From Myxococcota bacterium (GTDB lineage Bacteria > Myxococcota_A > UBA796 > UBA2385), in assembly GCA_023150805.1 (NCBI GenBank), contig JAKLKF010000013.1, forward strand, positions 55,151-89,216: a stretch of DNA of 34,066 bases. The letters are read 5' to 3'. The translations under genes and the position numbers were made by a program. The notes beneath the pieces are model-generated. The model was not told the origin of the DNA. It worked only from the letters and a program-made list of their open reading frames with translations, and searched no databases. This document shows positions 23,171-30,873 of the stretch, piece after piece (position 1 is the stretch's first letter; each line of letters starts with the position of its first letter).

Positions 23171-24532
23171 CTGACCCCCCCGCGTATCCGGCTCTTCTTC
23201 CCGCCCGGCCGCCCGCTCGACCTGGCGCAAGTGCGCCTGGCCCTGTTCGGGACCCTCTGTGCCCGTGGCCGCGGCGGCACCGTGGTGGCCTCGACCGAGA
23301 ACCGCTCGGCACTCGACGACCTGCGCTGGCTGGGCATCGAAGCCGACGAGATGGGCACGGCCGTCGACGCCCGCCACGCCCACGAGGTCGGCCAGGAGCT
23401 GGTCGCCGCCAACAAGGCCTACCCCTGCTTCTGCAGCGTGGCCGAGCTGCGCGAGATGACGGTCAACGCGGTGCCCTTCCCCGAGCCCGTGCTCTACGAC
23501 CACCGCTGCCGCAAGCTGTCGCTCACCGACCGCGCCGCGCTGGAGCGCATGGGGCGCAAGGCGCGCATCCGCGTGATCGTCCCCGAGGAGCCGCGCGAGG
23601 TCGAGGGGATCGAGGCCGCGCGCCCCCGGGCGGACTTCGCCATCATCGAGCAGGACGGCAGCCCCACGCCCCTGTTCAGCGCGGTGCTGTCGGCGCGCGA
23701 CGCCCAGGCCACCGACCTGCTGGTCGACGCCGATCGCGCGCACGAGCTCGCCCACTGGCTGGTCGTCGCCGACGCCCTGGGCTGGACCCTGCCCCGCCTG
23801 CGCGTGTTCACCCCGTGGCTGACCCCCGACGGCGTCCCCATCGGCCAGAAGCCCGACGGGCTGACCATCAGCGAGCTGCGGGCCCGCGGCTTCCACCCGC
23901 GCGCCATCCTGGCGACCGCGGCCCGCGCCGGCTGGGATCCCGGGGACGCGACGACCCTGGCGGAGATGGGCGCGGCCTTCGACCTGGACGCGGTGGCGGT
24001 CGCCTCGCCCACGCTCGACATGCAGGCGATGCTGTCCCGCAACGGCGACACGCTGCGGGCCCTGGATCGCGGCGAGCTGCTGGCCGCCATGTCCGACCAC
24101 CTCGAGCGCAAGGGCTTCCCCTTCTCCTCGCGCGACCCCGCCTGGCAGGCGCGCTTCGTCGACGCGGTCGCCAAGGAGATGACGACCCTGTCGGACGCCG
24201 AGGGCTGGGCGGTGCTCCTGCTGACCTCGACGGCCGACTACGACCGCGAGGTCGCGCGGGTCCTGCGCGCGACCGAGACGCAAGAGCTGATCACCGAGTT
24301 CGAGAAGGCGATGGACAAGGTGGAGAACAACGGCGAGGACGCGCGCTCCTGGCGGGTCGTGCTGGCCGACTTCCGCCGCGACGCCACCGCCCCCGGCCGC
24401 GCCCTGGCCACCATGCGCATGGTGCTCACCGGCCAGCGGGAGGGGCCGGGCCTGCCGCCCATCCTGGCGCTGCTGGGCGTCGACGGCTGTCGGCAGCGCC
24501 TGGAGAAGGCCCGCCGCTACGCCGCTGGCTAG
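23171..24532 (+). CDS. glutamyl-tRNA synthetase-like protein lacking HIGH and KMSKS motifs
   Basis: 453 aa if it starts at CTG 23171, which has GGAGG (23162-23166) with a 4-base spacer; the next candidate is GTG 23231, which would remove the first strand. It is collinear with bacterial GluRS over its whole length: IRLFFPPG at the usual VRVRFAPSPTG position; CFC...C (86, 88, 113) at the zinc-knuckle position; DFAIIEQDGSPTPLFSAVLS (155-174) for the 'DFVLLRSDGTPTYNFAVV' strand; and GPGLPPILALLG near the C-terminus. However, the HIGH site reads PLDLAQV (15-21) and the KLSKR site reads VPIGQKPDG (222-230), so ATP binding and activation should be lost. The frame is intact. It lies between cdnL and cysS, 22 bases before cysS. 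It is probably a non-catalytic paralogue with a tRNA-binding or regulatory role (inference). Confidence 0.8.
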   Translation: MTPPRIRLFFPPGRPLDLAQVRLALFGTLCARGRGGTVVASTENRSALDDLRWLGIEADEMGTAVDARHAHEVGQELVAANKAYPCFCSVAELREMTVNAVPFPEPVLYDHRCRKLSLTDRAALERMGRKARIRVIVPEEPREVEGIEAARPRADFAIIEQDGSPTPLFSAVLSARDAQATDLLVDADRAHELAHWLVVADALGWTLPRLRVFTPWLTPDGVPIGQKPDGLTISELRARGFHPRAILATAARAGWDPGDATTLAEMGAAFDLDAVAVASPTLDMQAMLSRNGDTLRALDRGELLAAMSDHLERKGFPFSSRDPAWQARFVDAVAKEMTTLSDAEGWAVLLLTSTADYDREVARVLRATETQELITEFEKAMDKVENNGEDARSWRVVLADFRRDATAPGRALATMRMVLTGQREGPGLPPILALLGVDGCRQRLEKARRYAAG

Positions 24533-24554
24533 TCGAAGCTCCCAGGAAGGCCCC

Positions 24555-26084
24555 ATGTCCGAGCTGCGCCTCTACAACACGCTCTCCCGCACCGTCGAGC
24601 CCTTCCGCCCCGCCGTCCCCGGGCAGGTGCGGATGTACGTCTGCGGCATGACGGTCTACGACTACTGCCACATCGGCCACGCCCGGGCGATGATCACCTT
24701 CGACGTGGTCGCGCGCTGGCTTCGGGAGCGGGGGCTCGACCTCACCTACGTCCGCAACCACACCGACGTCGACGACAAGATCATCCAGCGCGCGGCCGAG
24801 CTGGGCGAAGACCCGCTGGCCCTGAGCCAGCGCTTCGTGCGGGCCCTGGACGAGGACCTGGCCCGCCTGGGCCTGGTCGAGCCCGACATCGCACCCAAGG
24901 TCAGCGAGCACATCCCCAGCATCCTGGCCATGGTGCAGGCGCTCGTGGACCGCGGCCACGCCTACGAGGCCGACGGCGACGTCTACTTCGCCGTCGAGAG
25001 CTTCGACCGCTACGGCCAGCTCTCCGGCAAGCGCATCGACGACCTGCGCGCCGGCGAGCGGATCGCCGTGGACGCGCGCAAGCGGCACCCGGGCGACTTC
25101 GCGCTGTGGAAGGCGGCCAAGCAGGGCGAGGTGTCGTGGGACAGCCCCTGGGGCCCCGGGCGCCCCGGCTGGCACATCGAGTGCTCGGCCATGGCGACCC
25201 AGCACCTGGGCGACACCTTCGACATCCACGGCGGCGGGATCGACCTGGTCTTCCCGCACCACGAGAACGAGATCGCCCAGGCAGAGTGCGCCACCGGCCA
25301 CGGCCCCTTCGCCCGCTACTGGATGCACAACGGCCACCTGACCCTGGTGGACGAGACGGGCGAGCCCGTCAAGATGAGCAAGTCCCTGGGCAACGTGATC
25401 CGCATCCGCGACCTGGCCGACCAGGTGCCGGCCGAGGCGATCCGCATCCTGTACCTGGACAGCCACTACCGGCGTCCCCTGCCCTTCGGGCCCACCAAGC
25501 TCCAGGACGCGCTGATGGCCGCCGAGCGGGTCCACCTGGCCCGCCAGGTGCTCGAAGGCGTGCTGGCGTCCTCGCCCAGCCTGGGGTCCCCCGAGGCCGA
25601 CGCCGCCGCCGCCGCCGGGATCGCCGCCACGCTGGCCGGCGACACGGCCGAGCTGTACGAGCTGGCCCGGACCTTCCCCGAGCGCTTCGGGGAGGCGATG
25701 GACGACGACATCAACACGGCGCTGGCCCTGGCCCACCTCTTCGACCTGGTGCGCGTGACCAACCGCTTCGGCAACGACAAGAAGGCCGGCAAGCGCGCCG
25801 GCCCCGTCGCCCGGATCGCGCTCGACGCCTTCGACCTGGCCGGGCGCGTGCTCGGCGTCGGCGGGCGGGACAGCGCGTCCTTCTTCGTCGAGCTGACCGA
25901 CAAGCTGCTGGCCCGGCAAGGCCTGTCGCGGGCCGAGGTGCAGGCGCGCGTGGACCAGCGCCAGGAGGCGCGCGGCGCCCGGGACTGGGCGCGGGCCGAC
26001 CAGCTCCGCGACGAGCTGGACGCCCTGGGCGTCGTCCTGATGGACGGCACCGGCGGCACCACCTGGCGGATGCGGGTCGCCTGA
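24555..26084 (+). CDS. cysS: cysteinyl-tRNA synthetase
   Basis: 509 aa, slightly longer than the typical 460-480. The HIGH motif is CHIGHAR (H39-H42) and KMSKS is at 273-277 (VKMSKSLGN). Zinc ligands appear at Cys30 (YVCGMTVYD), Cys210 (HIECSAMA), His235 and Glu239 ([12 protein letters not shown]). [13 protein letters not shown] and the C-terminal anticodon-binding region with [19 protein letters not shown] are also present. It charges tRNA-Cys with cysteine in the cytoplasm. AGGAAGG (24544-24550) precedes the ATG with a CCCC spacer. It is closely linked to the upstream GluRS-like gene, so both are probably made from one mRNA. An Ala-rich insertion (residues about 345-360) accounts for some of the extra length. 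Confidence 0.97.
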   Translation: MSELRLYNTLSRTVEPFRPAVPGQVRMYVCGMTVYDYCHIGHARAMITFDVVARWLRERGLDLTYVRNHTDVDDKIIQRAAELGEDPLALSQRFVRALDEDLARLGLVEPDIAPKVSEHIPSILAMVQALVDRGHAYEADGDVYFAVESFDRYGQLSGKRIDDLRAGERIAVDARKRHPGDFALWKAAKQGEVSWDSPWGPGRPGWHIECSAMATQHLGDTFDIHGGGIDLVFPHHENEIAQAECATGHGPFARYWMHNGHLTLVDETGEPVKMSKSLGNVIRIRDLADQVPAEAIRILYLDSHYRRPLPFGPTKLQDALMAAERVHLARQVLEGVLASSPSLGSPEADAAAAAGIAATLAGDTAELYELARTFPERFGEAMDDDINTALALAHLFDLVRVTNRFGNDKKAGKRAGPVARIALDAFDLAGRVLGVGGRDSASFFVELTDKLLARQGLSRAEVQARVDQRQEARGARDWARADQLRDELDALGVVLMDGTGGTTWRMRVA

Positions 26085-26121
26085 GCCCCTCCCCCCGGCG
26101 GAGAGGGGCCCGGCCGGGCCC
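26085..26121. terminator. hairpin and 16-base palindrome between cysS and a convergent gene
   Basis: GCCCCTC (26085-26091) pairs with GAGGGGC (26103-26109). Overlapping it, GGGCCCGGCCGGGCCC (26106-26121) is a perfect palindrome that touches the stop of the minus-strand lipoprotein gene. The two folds are mutually exclusive in part. There is no T-tract. Confidence 0.45.
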
Positions 26122-27185
26122 TACCGGATCACCAGGGCGGCGCAGCTCACCTCTTCGCCGCTCTTGGTCGCGTCGGCGCAGGTCCACTTGCGGTGGATGG
26201 TGGTGGTGCCGGCCAGCGGCGTGCCGTCCTTGTTCGGCTCCGACCAGGTGTGCGCCCAGTGCCAGCGCAGCTCGGGCTTGCCGCCGACGTCGACCGTCTC
26301 GGGCTTGAGCCCGCGCTGCGGGGCCGTGCCGTCGAACCACAGGTCGTAGCTGTACTCGCAGCCCTCGACCGGCGCGCGGCCGTCCTGGCCCAGGTAGTGG
26401 AAGTGGACCTCCTGCCCCAGCGCCGCCTCGCGGATGACCGGCACGTTGGCCAGGTCGGTCGGGTAGTCAGGGCTCGCCAGGGTCGCGACGTCCCCACCGT
26501 CCTTGCAGTGCTCCCACAACAGCTCGCCACCCTCGTGCTTGACGAAGGGGTTGGTGCCGACGGGGTTGCTGTCCTCGACCTTCTTGCCGTTGTAGATCGT
26601 CATGTAGTTGTCGGTGATCCGCAGGCGGCACTTGCGGTCGTCGACCTTGATGTACAGCAGGCCCTGGAGCTTGTTGCCCAGGTTGTTGTTGTTCAGCTCG
26701 AACTGCTTCCAGTCCGCGCCGCCCTTGTACTTGGTGACGTTGGCGTTCGCCTCTTCGATGGCCTTGGCCACCTCTTCGTCGGTCATGGTCGGGTCGTAGC
26801 CCTTGAGGACCTCGGCCGTGCACTCGCCGCCGCCCACCAGCAGGGCCTGGCACCAGTCGCGCGGCCGCGCCACCTCGCGGCAGGTCAGCTCGTCGCCGCT
26901 CTTGGTGCAGCCGTAGGTGTAGACGTCGGACAGCGAGCCCACGTTGTACATCACCTTGGTCTGGCCACCCTCCTCGATGAACTTCATCCGGGTCCGGTGG
27001 TCGGGCACCTCGGTCTTGTCGGGCATGGTCTTGAGCATGACCCACTGGCTGTCCTTCAGGCCGTCCAGGGTCAGCGTGCAACCCTCGACCGCGCCCGAGC
27101 CGCCGACGGTGATGCCGCTGCCCTTCTCCTGGCAGGCGACGAGGGCGAGGGGGAGCGCGAGGGCGAGAGGCAGCGGGGAGCGCAT
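26121..27185 (-). CDS. cysteine-rich lipoprotein with an internal duplicated domain
   Basis: 354 aa. The signal peptide MRSPLPLALALPLALVAC ends at lipid Cys18. Ten or more further cysteines suggest a disulfide-stabilised exported protein. Residues about 33-105 and 273-351 look like two copies of one domain: both begin VEGC(T/E)...D and both end with C..TKSG(D/E)E(L/V)(T/S)C (YGCTKSGDELTC and CADATKSGEEVSC). The middle has a helical stretch (MTDEEVAKAIEEANANV) and a strand-rich part (RKCRLRITDNYMTIYNGKK). I do not recognise the family. The start has AGGAGA just upstream, and an extended -10 box lies 25 bases before it. It is divergent from rdgB. Confidence 0.75.
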   Translation of the reverse strand: MRSPLPLALALPLALVACQEKGSGITVGGSGAVEGCTLTLDGLKDSQWVMLKTMPDKTEVPDHRTRMKFIEEGGQTKVMYNVGSLSDVYTYGCTKSGDELTCREVARPRDWCQALLVGGGECTAEVLKGYDPTMTDEEVAKAIEEANANVTKYKGGADWKQFELNNNNLGNKLQGLLYIKVDDRKCRLRITDNYMTIYNGKKVEDSNPVGTNPFVKHEGGELLWEHCKDGGDVATLASPDYPTDLANVPVIREAALGQEVHFHYLGQDGRAPVEGCEYSYDLWFDGTAPQRGLKPETVDVGGKPELRWHWAHTWSEPNKDGTPLAGTTTIHRKWTCADATKSGEEVSCAALVIR

Positions 27186-27209
27186 GGTCTTCTCCTGTTA
27201 GAGCGGGCC

Positions 27210-27218
27210 AGCCTAACA
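27210..27218 (-). promoter_or_regulatory. extended -10 box for the cysteine-rich lipoprotein gene
   Basis: Minus-strand TGTTAGGCT fits TGnTAnnnT. It predicts a start near 27203 and an 18-base leader that holds little more than the AGGAGA ribosome site before the ATG at 27185. Confidence 0.45.
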
Positions 27219-27237
27219 CAGCCGGAGCGCGCGCCCG

Positions 27238-27825
27238 ATGCTCGTCGTCGCCACCACCAACCCCCACAAGCTCGACGAGATCCACGCCATCCTGGCCCAG
27301 GCCGGCCTGCCGGGCGTGGAGGTCGTCGGGCTGGACCGCTGGCCCGACCTGCCCGAGCCGCCCGAGGACGGCGACACCTTCCAGGCCAACGCCCTGCAGA
27401 AGGCGCGCTTCGTGCACCAGCGCCTGGGCCTGCCAGTCGTCGCCGACGACTCGGGGCTGGAGGTCGACGCCCTGGGCGGCGCGCCCGGCGTGCGCAGCAA
27501 GCGCTACACACCGCAGGCAACGGCCGACAGCAACAACACGCGCCTGCTGCGTGAGCTCCTGGGCGTCGAGGATCGCAGCGCCCGCTTCCGCTGCGTGCTG
27601 GCGCTGGTGACCGACCGGGGCGAGGCGACGGCCGACGGAAGCTGCGAGGGGTGCATCACCTCGTCGCCCCGAGGCGCCGGGGGCTTCGGCTACGACCCGC
27701 TGTTCGAGCCCCGGGACCACCCCGGCCGCACCCTGGCCGAGCTGTCGCCGGACCAGAAGAACGCCATCAGCCACCGCGGGCGCGCCTTCCGCCAGCTCCC
27801 CGCGCTGTGGGCGCGCCTGGGTTGA
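27238..27825 (+). CDS. rdgB: dITP/XTP pyrophosphatase (RdgB/HAM1 family)
   Basis: 195 aa, the usual family length. The substrate and metal signatures are all present: TTNPHKLDE (residues 6-14, the TxNxxKxxE motif), VADDSGLEVDALGGAPGVRS (with the essential acidic pair), FRCVLALV, the GGFGYDPLF motif and SHRGRAF near the C-terminus. It hydrolyses dITP, ITP and XTP to monophosphates, cleaning the nucleotide pool in the cytoplasm. The gene stands alone on the plus strand between two minus-strand genes. The ATG has no strong ribosome site but begins directly with the first conserved strand, so the start is secure. Confidence 0.95.
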   Translation: MLVVATTNPHKLDEIHAILAQAGLPGVEVVGLDRWPDLPEPPEDGDTFQANALQKARFVHQRLGLPVVADDSGLEVDALGGAPGVRSKRYTPQATADSNNTRLLRELLGVEDRSARFRCVLALVTDRGEATADGSCEGCITSSPRGAGGFGYDPLFEPRDHPGRTLAELSPDQKNAISHRGRAFRQLPALWARLG

Positions 27826-27846
27826 GGGCGCCGCCCGCGGGCCTCA
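27823..27846. terminator. hairpin with convergent stop codons at its ends
   Basis: TGAGG (27823-27827) and CCTCA (27842-27846) pair and consist largely of the rdgB stop and the minus-strand gene's stop. GCCCGCGGGC (27833-27842) inside can form its own small stem. No T-tract. Confidence 0.35.
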
Positions 27847-28083
27847 GTAGCGCTGGTTGCCGGTGCTGATCGTCTTCCAGATGGCCCACAGCAGGCCGGC
27901 GCCACCCAGGCTCATGAAGATGATCGCGCTGATCCGGCCCTGCTCCTCGGGGTCGTTGGCGGCCGCCTTCCAGATCATGTCGACGCCCGGGATCAGCAGC
28001 ACCCGGTCGGCGTAGGTCGCGTTGTGCCAGAGGATGAACAACCCGGCGGCGATGAACAGGATCGGCGTGGCGTACCGGCCCAT
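27844..28083 (-). CDS. small two-span membrane protein, unknown function
   Basis: 79 aa from the ATG at 28083, which is preceded by GGAGGG with a short spacer; an in-frame ATG at 28119 would add 12 residues but has no ribosome site. Two hydrophobic helices, TPILFIAAGLFILWHNATYA and AIIFMSLGGAGLLWAIWKTI, flank a polar loop (DRVLLIPGVDMIWKAAANDPEEQGR). The layout predicts an inner-membrane hairpin with both ends on the same side. No family is recognised. It is transcribed away from the MopE/FG-GAP gene. Confidence 0.65.
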   Translation of the reverse strand: MGRYATPILFIAAGLFILWHNATYADRVLLIPGVDMIWKAAANDPEEQGRISAIIFMSLGGAGLLWAIWKTISTGNQRY

Positions 28084-28172
28084 GGGGACCCTCCAGGCTG
28101 GGCGTGATGTCCCCTTCATAGCCGGAATCGCCCGGGAGCGCCGGCCTGGGGCCCGCGGCTCCGGCCCGGTGG

Positions 28173-28181
28173 TGCTACCTT
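28173..28181 (+). promoter_or_regulatory. extended -10 box for the MopE/FG-GAP gene
   Basis: TGCTACCTT (28173-28181) fits TGnTAnnnT. It predicts a start near 28188, leaving a leader of about 15 bases that contains GGGAG just before the GTG at 28203. No -35 is evident. Confidence 0.4.
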
Positions 28182-28202
28182 GACTCCCCCCCAGGGAGCG
28201 CC

Positions 28203-29978
28203 GTGATCGTCCTCTTGCTGCTCGCCGGCTGCGATCAAGCGTCCTGGTGTGAACGCTTCAACCTGGCCTGTGATCTCGATCCGGACCCGGTCCACGAGAC
28301 GGTCGTCGACCTGGACGGCGACGTCTGGCCCGCCGGGGAGGACTGCGACGACCTGGATCCCGAGACCCACCCCACCGCCGAGGAGGTCTGCGACGGCTAC
28401 GACAACGACTGCGACGCCGAGGTGGACGAGGGCACCACCGGCATGCGCACCTGGTACTACGACGAGGACGGCGACGGCTTCGGCGTGGAGGAGCTCAGCA
28501 TCGTCTCCTGCGAGAAGCCCCCGGGCTACGAGCTGGCGGAGGGCGACTGCGAGCCCCTCGACGACCAGGTCTACCCGGGGCGACCCGAGATCTGCGGCAA
28601 CGGCCGGGACGAGGACTGCGAGACGGAGTCCAGCCCCTGCGGGTTGGAGCGCCCGCTCGGTGTCGGCGAGGCGACGGGCTTCGTCTCGGCGGTCCACGGC
28701 AGCGCCGCCTTCCCCAGCGCGGTGGTCGCGGTGGGCGGCACGACCGACCCGGGCTGGATCTACTTCGGCGACCCGACCTGGCCCGAGGGCGGCGGCGTCT
28801 GGGGCACGAGGCTGTCCAGCCTGGCCACCTCCCGTGATGGCCTGAGCGTCGCCTTCCTGGAGACCAAGCTCTCCGCCGCCGTCTCGGGGTCCGAGGCCGG
28901 GACCGCGCTGGCCGCGGTGGCCACGCCCGCCGGCACCGCCGCCCTGGCCGTTGGGGCGCCCGGCGCCACCGTCCAGGAGGAGCAGGAGGGCGTGGTCTAC
29001 CTGATGGAGGGGCTGCGCCCCACGGGCCTGATCGAGGCCGAGAGCCCCGCCTGGCTCACCGGCGCGGGGCCCGGGCGCCGGCTCGGTGCGGCCCTGGTCG
29101 ACCTGGGGGACACGGACGGCGACGGGGTGGCGGACCTGGCGGTGGGCGCCCCCGGCGACCGAGACGGCGCCGGCAGCGTGGGCGTCTTCCGGGGACCCAT
29201 CGACCGGTCCCAGGAGCTGGCCGACGCCTGGAGCTGGGTGCGGGGAGAGGAGGGGATCGCCGGGCTCGGCCAGGTGCTGGCCGCAGGAGACGTGGACGGT
29301 GACGGCCTCGGCGACCTTCTGTTGGCGAACCCGGCGCGGGGTCCGGGATCGGTCTGGATCGCCTTCGGTCCGCTGGACTCCGGCGTCCTCGACCTGGCTG
29401 ACCTGGCGGTCCGGATCGACGGCGCCACCGACGGCGACGCCCTGGGCGCCGCGCTGGGCGCGGGGGACCTGGACGGTGACGGCATCCCGGACCTGGTGGC
29501 GGGCGCGCCGGGCACCGCGGACAGCGCCGGTGCGGTCTACGTCTTCGCCGGGGGCGAGACCGTCCACGCCCGCGCCGGGAGGCTCTCGGTGGACCAGGCG
29601 CGCAGCCGCCTGGACGGCTCGGCCGCCGGGGACCGCGCGGGAGCGGCCCTGCACGCCGGCGGGGACCTGGACGGAGACCGGCGGACGGACCTGGTCGTCG
29701 GGGCCCCCGGCGTCCTGCTGGGGCTCGAAGGCGTCGACACCGGCGGCGTGGAGCTCCCGGCAGGGGCCGCCTACGTGATCACCACCGCCAGCAGCGGGAA
29801 CCGGAGCCTGGGCGTGTCGGATGGCGTGATCCGTGGCGAGCCCGGCGCCGGCATCGGTGGCGCCGGCATGATCACCATCGTCCCCGACGCCGACGACAAC
29901 GGGTTGGCCGAGCTGGTCCTGGGCGCTCCCGGCCACGGCCTGGGCCGGGCCTGGGTCTTCCTGCCCGAGACGGAGTAG
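28203..29978 (+). CDS. surface lipoprotein with MopE metal-binding motifs and FG-GAP (integrin-alpha-like) repeats
   Basis: 591 aa from a GTG. A very short lipoprotein signal (MIVLLLLAGC) puts the lipid on Cys10. Residues about 33-145 carry two or three MopE-type Asp/Cys motifs: DLDGDVWPAGEDCDDLDPET, VCDGYDNDCDAEVDEG, YYDEDGDGFG and ICGNGRDEDCE, thought to bind metal (calcium or copper) and common in myxobacterial surface proteins. The rest is a seven-blade-like series of FG-GAP repeats, with DTDGDGVADLAVGAPGD, DVDGDGLGDLLLANPARG, DLDGDGIPDLVAGAPG, DLDGDRRTDLVVGAPG and DADDNGLAELVLGAPGHG each supplying a calcium-binding DxDxDG loop. It is probably an extracellular or outer-membrane-anchored adhesion or recognition protein. 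Confidence 0.88.
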   Translation: MIVLLLLAGCDQASWCERFNLACDLDPDPVHETVVDLDGDVWPAGEDCDDLDPETHPTAEEVCDGYDNDCDAEVDEGTTGMRTWYYDEDGDGFGVEELSIVSCEKPPGYELAEGDCEPLDDQVYPGRPEICGNGRDEDCETESSPCGLERPLGVGEATGFVSAVHGSAAFPSAVVAVGGTTDPGWIYFGDPTWPEGGGVWGTRLSSLATSRDGLSVAFLETKLSAAVSGSEAGTALAAVATPAGTAALAVGAPGATVQEEQEGVVYLMEGLRPTGLIEAESPAWLTGAGPGRRLGAALVDLGDTDGDGVADLAVGAPGDRDGAGSVGVFRGPIDRSQELADAWSWVRGEEGIAGLGQVLAAGDVDGDGLGDLLLANPARGPGSVWIAFGPLDSGVLDLADLAVRIDGATDGDALGAALGAGDLDGDGIPDLVAGAPGTADSAGAVYVFAGGETVHARAGRLSVDQARSRLDGSAAGDRAGAALHAGGDLDGDRRTDLVVGAPGVLLGLEGVDTGGVELPAGAAYVITTASSGNRSLGVSDGVIRGEPGAGIGGAGMITIVPDADDNGLAELVLGAPGHGLGRAWVFLPETE

Positions 29979-29997
29979 CTGGACCCGCCGCCCTGGC

Positions 29998-30873
29998 CTA
30001 TCCCTCGGGCGCCTGGATCCGGAGCGGTTGGGAATAGACCGCCAGGCCGCCGTCCCGATCGTCGAAGATCACCCACACGCGCCCCTCGCCCTCCTCCGCC
30101 GGCGCCTGCAGGTAGAGCCGGACCTGCTGGTCCTCCACCTTCACCTTGCGCTCCTCGAAGCGCCCATGGGTCGTCAGCGGGTAGGCGTACACGGTCTCGC
30201 CGTTGGGGTCCTGCACGTGGAAGGCCAGGTCCACCACGCCGCCGGGGGCGACCACCAGCTCGGGATCCAGGGCCTCGGCGAAGCGCGCCTCGGCCACCGG
30301 GTTGCGGTTGACCCGGCCCGGCTCCCGCAGGGACACCGCGAACCCGCGCGTGAGCAGGCTCACCTCGTCCATCGGAAGGCGCGCCAGCCACGACGTGGGA
30401 TCCGCCAGCTTCTCGGCCATGCCCGGGTCGATCCCGACCTCGTCCATCGCCGCCTCCACCTCCCCGATGATCGCACACTCGTCCTTGGGACAGGCGAAGG
30501 CGAAGAGCTGGACCTGGACCACTTCGTCCTCGGAGTCGAGCCAGTCCTCCGCCTCCTGGGGGATCTGTCGCTCGGTCTCCATCTGTCCGTCCACGTCCGT
30601 GCCCAGGGTCACCCACTGCTCGACCTCGGTGGCGAACTGGGCCTCGGCACAGGACCCGTCCTCCAGGTAGGTACAGGTCCAGAGCATCACGTCCAGGTCG
30701 CGATCGTCGGGCTTTCCCACCCAGATCGTCGCCCGCACGTACTGCCGCGGGCGGGCCTCGGGCGGCTCGGCGACCAGGGCAACCACCCGGACCCCCTCCA
30801 CCCGGGTGGGCTCGTACAGCCCCCCGCCGCAGCCCTGCGCGGCGAGCAGGCCCAGCAGCGTCCAGGGGATCAC
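29998..30873 (-). CDS. lipoprotein encoded with a TonB-dependent receptor
   Basis: 291 aa from the GTG at 30873, whose GTGA overlaps the stop of the receptor gene. The signal peptide [14 protein letters not shown] ends at a lipobox (Cys15). The remainder begins with a strand-rich region (VEGVRVVALVAEPPEARPRQ, YVRATIWVG), then an acidic helical middle (EVEAAMDEVGIDPGMAEKLA) and a C-terminal beta-sandwich-like part (VVDLAFHVQDPNGETVYAYP, GRVWVIFDDRDGGLAVYSQP). I do not recognise a family. Translational coupling to the receptor suggests it works with it, perhaps as a surface substrate-binding partner as SusD-like proteins do; it has no SusD similarity I can see. It converges on the MopE/FG-GAP gene; no hairpin is evident in the 19-base gap. 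Confidence 0.75.
   Translation of the reverse strand: MIPWTLLGLLAAQGCGGGLYEPTRVEGVRVVALVAEPPEARPRQYVRATIWVGKPDDRDLDVMLWTCTYLEDGSCAEAQFATEVEQWVTLGTDVDGQMETERQIPQEAEDWLDSEDEVVQVQLFAFACPKDECAIIGEVEAAMDEVGIDPGMAEKLADPTSWLARLPMDEVSLLTRGFAVSLREPGRVNRNPVAEARFAEALDPELVVAPGGVVDLAFHVQDPNGETVYAYPLTTHGRFEERKVKVEDQQVRLYLQAPAEEGEGRVWVIFDDRDGGLAVYSQPLRIQAPEG

Noticed and set aside
23171..24532. GluRS-like gene as a decaying pseudogene
   Set aside because: The frame is intact over 453 codons, structural motifs are retained and only catalytic signatures are replaced, so a maintained non-catalytic protein is more likely. This is not proven.
28084..28119. Longer start for the small membrane protein at 28119
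   Set aside because: No ribosome site; the ATG at 28083 has GGAGGG and places the first membrane helix near the N-terminus.
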